A stretch of DNA of 64,000 bases from Gracilariopsis chorda (lineage: Eukaryota > Rhodophyta > Florideophyceae > Gracilariales > Gracilariaceae). Where the stretch lies: NCBI GenBank assembly GCA_003194525.1, contig NBIV01000276.1:43466-107465 (forward strand). Direction: 5' to 3'. The notes under the pieces were generated by a model. That model did no database searches and was not told where the DNA came from. It saw nothing but the letters and a program-made list of their open reading frames with translations. This document shows positions 58,073 through 64,000 of this stretch, piece by piece. A program made the position numbers and the translations under genes. How positions within the stretch are numbered: position 1 is the first letter of the stretch; every line of letters begins with the position of its first letter.

Positions 58073-58470
58073 GATGGTCTTCGTCTAGTTGGGCATTATG
58101 AAAATTGCGTTTCGCAGCCGGTTGGATGAGCACCTGGTACAACGATCTTCACGTTTATATACGTGAGAAAGTCGTGAGCAAGCGGTCGTCTGATTACCAG
58201 CGGGGTTCACAAGCGTAACAGGAAGCAGCTCAAATATCCGTAAACGGAGCGGGCGTTGGTGCGTAATACAAAATCTTCTCGGAACGGTTTTGAAGTACAC
58301 CAACGGTAAAAAGAGGAGGAAAGAAAGGAAAGATTGGGAAGCGTAGGGATACGGAACGTGAAACAATCGCTTAGGAGAAAGAGAGGTGAAGACGGAGGCT
58401 TAGGGGTTTGAACGTCAGGAATACATCCTGCGCCGCGACCGCAGCTGGGTATTAAGGCGTTTTTGGGCCG
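58073..58470. other. Promoter-side spacer of the methyltransferase-like gene
   Basis: No convincing coding. It leads into the hairpin array and probably holds the 5' region of the leftward gene. Confidence 0.4.
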
Positions 58471-58863
58471 CCAGTGGTCGAGCGACCAATGCAGCTATGT
58501 AGTGCAGGCAACTGTCCTGTCGTACATGGCGGTGGTGGTCGCTCGACCATTGCGGGCTAAAAAACTGTAAAGGTTTTGGGACGGCAGTGGTCGAGCGACC
58601 ACTCCGCGAATGTACGACCGGAATTTTTCCTGTTGTACATGGCGGCGGTGGTCGCTCGACCACTGCAGTCTAAAAACTTGTAATTTTTTGCGCCAGTGGT
58701 CAAGTGACCATCGCCGCCACGTACGACAGGAAAAAGTCCTTTCGTACATGGGGACGGTGGTCACTCGACCATTGCAGGCTAAACACTTGTAATGTTTATG
58801 GAGCGCCAATGGTTGAGCGACCACTGCCCACATGTACAACGGGATATAGTCCCATTGTACATG
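58471..58863. repeat. Tandem array of nested hairpins, ~111-bp period
   Basis: The palindrome AGTGGTCGAGCGACCA or a variant starts at 58472, 58585, 58694 and 58806 (spacing 113, 109, 112). In each unit it is followed by ATGTACGAC, a short loop, GTCGTACAT-type sequence and then GGTGGTCGCTCGACCA in inverse order, so each unit is a long foldback whose ends are themselves palindromes. No coding function is evident. Confidence 0.88.
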
Positions 58864-59308
58864 TAAGCACGTGCAGAGTTGCGCGAATGCTTGAGCACTG
58901 GTCAGGGCTGTTACAGGAAGGGAGGTCTCAAAAGCTTACGAAGCATGTCTTATTGCAGTGTGGCTTTTCAAACTGTGTTGCATTATGATTGCGCAGTGTG
59001 TGGCATGAACTTTGCAAGGTGCCATCATTAGGTTGCAGGGGACATAACCGTTTATTATGCACTGTGCCGGGGTGCACCGGGGGCCTTTGAGATTGAAAAC
59101 TGGGAAACTAAAAACTGCGGGCACCATCAAATTGGCGTGGCCGCTCACGAGAGTTGCAGCCCGTCGCCTCAATCTACAACCTCCCTGCTTGTTTGTTCTT
59201 CTCCTAACTGGTTCCCCATCCGTACTCCCTGTATTCCCTCTTTCCATCCATTCTGTACATCCCTTTTCGTTTTTCTTGAGGTTGGAACCAAAAGCCTGCG
59301 AACTCAAT
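58864..59308. other. Spacer before the small ORF
   Basis: No gene seen. A pyrimidine-rich stretch (59200-59280) sits just before the ATG of the next frame and could be part of its promoter. Confidence 0.4.
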
Positions 59309-59668
59309 ATGGCGAAAATCACACACTCGTTCAGGGCCGGCGAAGAAGTAACATTGATCTTGGCGGATACGAAGGTTGCTGGCGAGGCTGTTCTGTTCTC
59401 GCGTGATGGAAAGCTTAGCCGTACGCTCCATGGGCATGAGCTTTCGGAGATCGCAAAGCCAAACGAGGATTTGGTGGTTGTGCACCGCGTTCGCATAACA
59501 GGTGATCGGGGTGCGGCGTACCCTTATCTTTTCAAAGAAGGCGAAGAACCACCGGAGCATCTGTCTGAAATTCATAGTGGACTGTCTGTGGTGTGGAATT
59601 TAACGTTGATGCGTCCCCGTGGAAGTGCGTCAGCTTCTGTGCCGTTAAGAAGTCAAATCCTGAGGTAA
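59309..59668 (+). CDS. Small conserved-looking protein, unknown
   Basis: A 119-residue frame starting MAKITHSFRAGEEVTLILAD. It continues GEAVLFSRDGKLSRTLHGHE, LVVVHRVRITGDRGAAYPYL and ends in a Ser/Ala/Arg tail. The open frame extends upstream, but this ATG lies after a pyrimidine-rich leader and begins the well-composed part. It is predicted to be mainly beta-stranded. It precedes the two larger plus-strand genes and may belong to the same subtelomeric unit. Function unknown. Confidence 0.55.
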   Translation: MAKITHSFRAGEEVTLILADTKVAGEAVLFSRDGKLSRTLHGHELSEIAKPNEDLVVVHRVRITGDRGAAYPYLFKEGEEPPEHLSEIHSGLSVVWNLTLMRPRGSASASVPLRSQILR

Positions 59669-59782
59669 AGCGGTTCAAGGAGAGCTGTTTAAGGCGGGCG
59701 TTCCAGGTCGGCATCCCCGCGGGCTAGCGGCACGAGAGCGATTGTTAGAAGCAATGTTCATCCGGGTACTCGACCTTCAAGC

Positions 59783-62010
59783 ATGAAGATTCCGGGCCAC
59801 ACCGTTTTGGTACAGTCAAATCGTTCTGCGACGGGTTCCTTGTCGAAGTCTGGCACAGCCCCAAGCTCCGCATTACCAACTATGGTGCCCACCTCACAAA
59901 TAGTACCAGTGTCGAGTTCTGGAGCGGATGGTCGGAATGATGCGACCCACTCTTCACGTGGGCCGGTCGCCGGAAACTTTAGCGTTTCAGGTGGCAGTAC
60001 GAGCCGTGCAGGCACGCTGCGCCGTGCACCTGGTGTAGCGAGCACCAAGACCCTACCGCCGATGCCACCGCTTTTGTTACCCGCAAAGGTGCGTGGAGGG
60101 GATGGCGAAGACGAATCCCAGCTGAAGCGCATGTCATTAGCGTGTCCCGGTACTGCTCTCCATAGTTCTGGGCGAGGTACCGCGACCCAGAGGGGTGAAA
60201 TGGATGAGGTGGAGATTGTGGCGGTGACGGCAGCGCCGGATGGTAGTGTGACCCCACGCAATCTGTACAGCGAAGGTGATGTCGAACCGTTGGTGAATAT
60301 AGGCACTTGCATTGTGTACGAGTGTATCAACTTCACTGATTATGAAATACAGGAATATATAATTGAGTTAGACCTCATTGATGATCCTCACTTCAGTCCG
60401 CGTGGTGTAAGTGAGAATCATTTGCAGGAACTGGAAGAGCAATTTGATCGGAAGGGTTTGCTGTATTCGTCTGGCATGATGATTTTTACCGTGGACACAA
60501 ACGGGCGTCCTTTGGAGGACGGATTTGTGGAGAACAGGCGTATTGTTCGACGTGTTGAATTCATTTATGGCAGGCACCGTCGAATTATACATCGGCGTCG
60601 GCAGGCTAAACCGGAGTTGTGGCGGCAGATCACGCAAGCATTGCCCGTGTCGATGTGGAAGAGGCGAGATGGTAAGGACCTCACACCAAGTGAGATTCTT
60701 CGTCTTGGAACATTATTGAATGATAAGTCGTCGGCGGTGCTGAAGATGCGCTTTGCGGATCGCGTACACTCCACAGTGAGTATGGTAGGAACCGTACACG
60801 TGGAACGCGAAGTGGGGTTGGAAGAAATTACCCCTTCGCGATTGGCGGGTGTGCTGAAGTCGAGCGAGGTGATCGGGAAGCTAGACACACCTCAGCTTCG
60901 TCTTTTTGGTGATGTGGGTCTTCAACTAGCGCGAGTGTCTGCGCTTCTACCGGTGTTTGAGAAGTTGTGTGAGGAGCGGCCCGCCATCGGGCTCACACAC
61001 GTTTCCAGTGATATGCTCCTGAAACTGGATGTTCGTGACTTCTCATTCGCGATGGAATGCCTCAAGTTTTATACCAGACCGAAGGGCCCCGACATTCGGG
61101 TGGGTTTGAGCTGGTGTGGTCATACTTTTACAGTCGGGTGGTTGCGTTCAGCCGCGAAATTAAGTTGTGGGCTCGCGCCCTCAGTCTTGATGTGGAGGAA
61201 TTTCTACGACAGGAAATTACGATGTCCGCGGTAGCAAACGGAACGACTACAGTCGAGGCTTTCGGCGTTGAACAAGTCAACAGGTTCGTGAAGGTGCCGC
61301 GTATGGATTTGCGTGAAGTAACCATTGGGCGGGCTGTGAGCTCGTTCAAGGGTAAGCTGGGGAAGTGGATGCCCGAGTTGTGCGTTAATGCTGAAGGTGA
61401 AGGCCAGGGCGATGTAGAGCTCTCAGAAGCCACTGCATCCGTCCAGCAAGAGGCCGAGCCTATGGAAATTGCAGTTCAGGATGTCGAACAAGCTGGGGAG
61501 GACGGGGAGGTTGAAATGGTGAGTGGAACGCCACGAAGTTCAGCACCGGCATATAGTGTTCATTCAAGGGGCGGATCGAGTAGCTTGAAGGGCGTACGAC
61601 GAAGCCTCCGGCGCCGCCGTAACGTAAGGACCGTGGTGACTCCTGCATCTTCTGTGGATTACCGCAGCACTTTGCGCCGCGGTCCTATTCGGAAGGCTGG
61701 TAGAAGAGGCGGTTGGTTGCCGCCCGCAACCGTACGTTTCCTTCAAAGTTTGGACACTGAAGGATGGCGTATGTTATTCAGGGAGAACAACATTCGTGGT
61801 GTGGGGTTAGTGACCGAAGAAGAGGAAGACACCGAGGACGAGGAAGATAGTAGCGATGGTGACGACGGGTTTCGAGCGGACGGTGGTGAAGAGGATGTTG
61901 TGGAACGGTTATTCGACGACGCAAATCCGGATGACTGGCCCAGCACGTTCACTCAGAGCGAGCCGTACGAATGGGAAGATGCGTATCCTCGTTGGTGCAT
62001 AATCCCCTAA
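59783..62010 (+). pseudogene. Large subtelomeric protein, one frameshift, possible ParB-like motif
   Basis: Two plus frames (59783-61234 and 61057-62010) join near 61110. The first ~150 residues are Ser/Thr/Pro/Gly-rich. Then ECINFTDYEIQEYIIELDLI, FTVDTNGRPLEDGFVENRRI and RRVEFIYGRHRRIIHRRRQ follow; GRHRR (residues 263-267) recalls the GxxRR box of ParB/Srx nuclease-like domains, but this is a weak resemblance. The region DLTPSEILRLGTLLNDKSSA is helical. The second part reads EEFLRQEITMSAVANGTTTV, a basic Arg-rich patch (VRRSLRRRRNVRTV), and a strongly acidic tail (EEEEDTEDEEDSSDGDDG). Basic-plus-acidic tails suit a chromatin protein. If the single frameshift were a sequencing error, the gene would be intact. 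Confidence 0.55.
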
Positions 62011-62032
62011 AAACCCCTAAACCTATGCCGTT

Positions 62033-63337
62033 ATGCCTTCTGGTCTTTGGCCTAAGAACGAGAATTGCATTCAACATGTGCTCCCACGGCTCAAGGCGCT
62101 TCACATTCCGCCTGGACATCGCGCCGAGGTGCTCACGGCAGACGAACTGCGGAGTGTTCACCACACGGTGTACTGGCATGCCGCAAAGCATTGCTACGAT
62201 GATTTGGGTTGGGGGATCACAGGCGTGCTTGAAGGTCTACAGCAAAGTGGGACCAAGAGCGCTGGCGGTGTAAGTTTGGGCGGTGATCAGCCTTCAGAAA
62301 CCGAAGTACGCTATATGGACTCTTTGGGTGTACAGTTTTTCGCGGAAAAACGGCAGGAGGTGAAGGAGAAAGGCTTTTGCGTTCTTCCCGGGTTTGCAAT
62401 TGATTTGGATTGTCCGTTTAGGGCAGGGGACGATGAAGATGTGTCAGGGAAGATGCTGGAGTTCGTCGTTACGAACTAAAGTGAGCAACCGGATTTGCGA
62501 GTGTAATCGAACCGGACGTGTTGGAACGCAATCATCAATACTGGAAAAAGGGTGGATGGTACGGAAAGTGCGAAAGGGGAAGGGCGCTTTATAACAACGC
62601 GCGAGGGAAGTGTGCTTGCGATGGAACGCGAGGAGGGGACCCATTGGGTGGGGAAGAAGCGAGCCCTTCTGGATGCTCGGTTGGGGCAAGTAGCCGCAGC
62701 GTTGCGGTTGGCAAACAACCGAGATTCGGGTACAAGGAAGATGTACGTGCCACGTACTGGGGGACGAGTGTTGGCAACGTCTCGGAATTTTATGCTTCAA
62801 GCGCTGCACACTGACTTCCGTGGGCTGACTATGGACGAGAGATGGGATGAGGGGAACCCGGGCTACTTTTTGATGGTTTCATGGCAGTTTTCATTCCCAT
62901 TATGGATTCTTGAAGGGAGCCACAAGATTTTGGTGACGGACTGGAGGAAGTTGAAGCAGGTGTCGCGAGGAATGGTCGTCCGGAAGTATCAAGTACCGCC
63001 GTACTCCACTCTTGTGGGACGTGGGGACGTGTTCCACGCTGGGGCTGGGGGTTTGGACAGCACTATGAAGGACATGATTTTCCGGTATCACATGTACATG
63101 ATACCGGATGGGTACCATCTGCCAGATGCGGTGCATCGCGATAAAGGGTTCAAACCTCAGTTTGTGGAGGACGATACGCGACTTTATGGGGCGGGTGATG
63201 ATGTGGAGAATGAGCACGGAATGGATGACGTCGTGGATATAGAGATGGAATCAGGAAGCGGCGAGGAGGAACGGGATGCGGGGAGTGATGTGGGGGAAGG
63301 AACGGGGGATAGAGTGATTTTAGAACTGGAGGAATGA
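62033..63337 (+). pseudogene. 2-oxoglutarate/Fe(II)-dependent oxygenase-like gene with two stops
   Basis: One plus frame with stops TAA at 62477-62479 and 62504-62506, otherwise continuous. The N-terminal part has EKGFCVLPGFAIDLDCPF, like the start of PhyH-type folds. The second part has the facial triad: HTD in LQALHTDFRG (His at 62807-62809), GYFLMVSWQFSFPLWILEGS, and the distal His in LVGRGDVFHAGAG, followed by MIFRYHMYM with the Arg that would bind 2-oxoglutarate. Such enzymes hydroxylate or oxidise proteins, small molecules or DNA bases; the substrate is not predictable. The tail is acidic (DIEMESGSGEEER). An intron over the stops cannot be excluded but I see no good donor before the first. 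Confidence 0.65.
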
Positions 63338-63559
63338 AGGGGTAACTACGGATTCGACCTTCTTGTTGGTACAAGTAAAAAATCGCTTGCTGCTCGTATA
63401 TGTGCGGAGGACTTTCTTTCACTGCATGTTGGTCTTTGTAAAACTTGCGCAGATGATGAGGTTGTGGCAATGGTGCTTTGAAAAATGCGTATGACGTTTT
63501 CGGTGCTGCAAATGCGTGCAGTTGGCGTTTTAGGGGGTCTTACCAAAAAAAAACAAATG
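63338..63559. other. Short spacer before the telomere-like tract
   Basis: No gene. It ends with ACCAAAAAAAAACAAATG and GCGGTTTTTAGTGG, after which the repeats become regular. Confidence 0.5.
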
Positions 63560-64000
63560 TTTGCGGTTTTTAGTGGTTTTAGGGGATTTTAGGGGATTTT
63601 AGGGGATTTTAGGGGGTTTTTAGAGGATTTTAGGGACTTTAGGGGTTTTTATAGGGGTTTTTAGGGGTTTTAGGGGGGGTTTTTTAGGGGTTTTAGGGGT
63701 TTTTAGGGGTTTTAGGGTTTTAGGGGTTTTTTAGGGGATTTTAGGGGTTTTTAGGGATTTTAGGGGTTTTTTAGGGGTTTTTAGGGGTTTTAGGGGTTTT
63801 TAGGGGTTTTTTTAGGGTTTTAGGGGTTTTAGGGTTTTTAGGGTTTTTAGGGGTTTAGGGGTTTTTAGGGTTTAGGGTTTTTAGGGGTTTTTAGGGGTTT
63901 TTTAGGGGTTTTTTAGGGTTTTTTTAGGGGATTTTAGGGGTTTTTAGGGGGATTTTAGGGGATTTTAGGGGTTTTAGGGGTTTTTAGGGGTTTTTTTAGG
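63560..64000 (+). repeat. Irregular TTTTAGGGG telomere-like tract
   Basis: About 440 bases of 8-11-base units of the form T(3-7)AGG(G)(G) with occasional extra A (TTTTAGGGGA, TTTTTAGGGG, TTTAGGG). The G-rich strand runs 5' to 3' toward the right end, the correct polarity for a right-hand chromosome end. Units vary in length, unlike most telomerase products. It could be a true telomere with slippery template use, or a subtelomeric satellite. The window stops inside it. Confidence 0.8.

Noticed and set aside
1-64000. tRNA or rRNA genes
   Set aside because: I saw no cloverleaf with A/B boxes or rRNA core sequence; the tRNA-like 3' end at 13111-13129 is the retrotransposon primer-binding site.

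Overview
This is nuclear DNA of a eukaryote, most likely near a chromosome end. Three things show this. A chromovirus-type Ty3/Gypsy retrotransposon sits with LTRs and a target-site duplication. Short GT-AG introns (one with a TGCTAAC branch site) interrupt a hydrolase gene and probably an NB-ARC gene. The last ~440 bases are irregular TTTTAGGGG-type repeats whose G-rich strand points outward to the right, as at a telomere. The mix of gene scraps (Pol III second-largest subunit, GET3-like ATPase, NB-ARC/WD40 protein, DUF6818-like Myb protein of Harbinger elements) would fit a red alga such as a florideophyte, but I cannot prove the species from sequence alone.

Layout. 1-4.6 kb: two PIF/Harbinger-type transposase relics, one tail-to-tail with an intact Myb/SANT-like gene. 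4.57-13.97 kb: a complete but mutated Gypsy chromovirus on the minus strand, flanked by the 5-bp duplication GAAAA. 14.06-17.4 kb: a piece of the RNA polymerase III RPC2 gene joined to an alpha/beta-hydrolase-like gene that keeps its introns; both are broken. 18.5-20.1 kb: a GET3/ArsA-like fragment and a Myb/coiled-coil relic (minus). 21.6-24.1 kb: a decayed second Gypsy gag (plus). 24.2-29.2 kb: a decayed RecQ-type helicase resembling fungal telomere-linked helicases (minus). 30-34 kb: unrecognised relics, a 65-bp foldback tandem array and AT-rich repeats. 34.1-37.7 kb: an NB-ARC/WD40 pseudogene (minus). 38-42 kb: a reductase fragment, an unrecognised helical-protein pseudogene and an RCC1 fragment. 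45.6-47.7 kb: a CACTA/Plavaka-like transposase relic. 48.5-55.1 kb: unrecognised broken genes. 56.2-63.3 kb: a subtelomeric group with an N6-adenine-methyltransferase-like pseudogene, a tandem hairpin array, two unrecognised proteins and a 2-oxoglutarate/Fe(II)-oxygenase-like gene. 63.56-64 kb: telomere-like repeats.

Almost every long reading frame carries stops or frameshifts, so the window is mainly a graveyard of transposons and duplicated gene fragments. Only the Myb/SANT-like gene (1824-2861) and the small ORF at 59309-59668 read through intact. The two most unusual signals are the saturation of the Gypsy element with perfect micro-hairpins, in coding regions and LTRs alike, and the subtelomeric cluster that pairs a DNA-methyltransferase-like gene with an oxygenase-like gene beside a hairpin array and the telomere-like tract.
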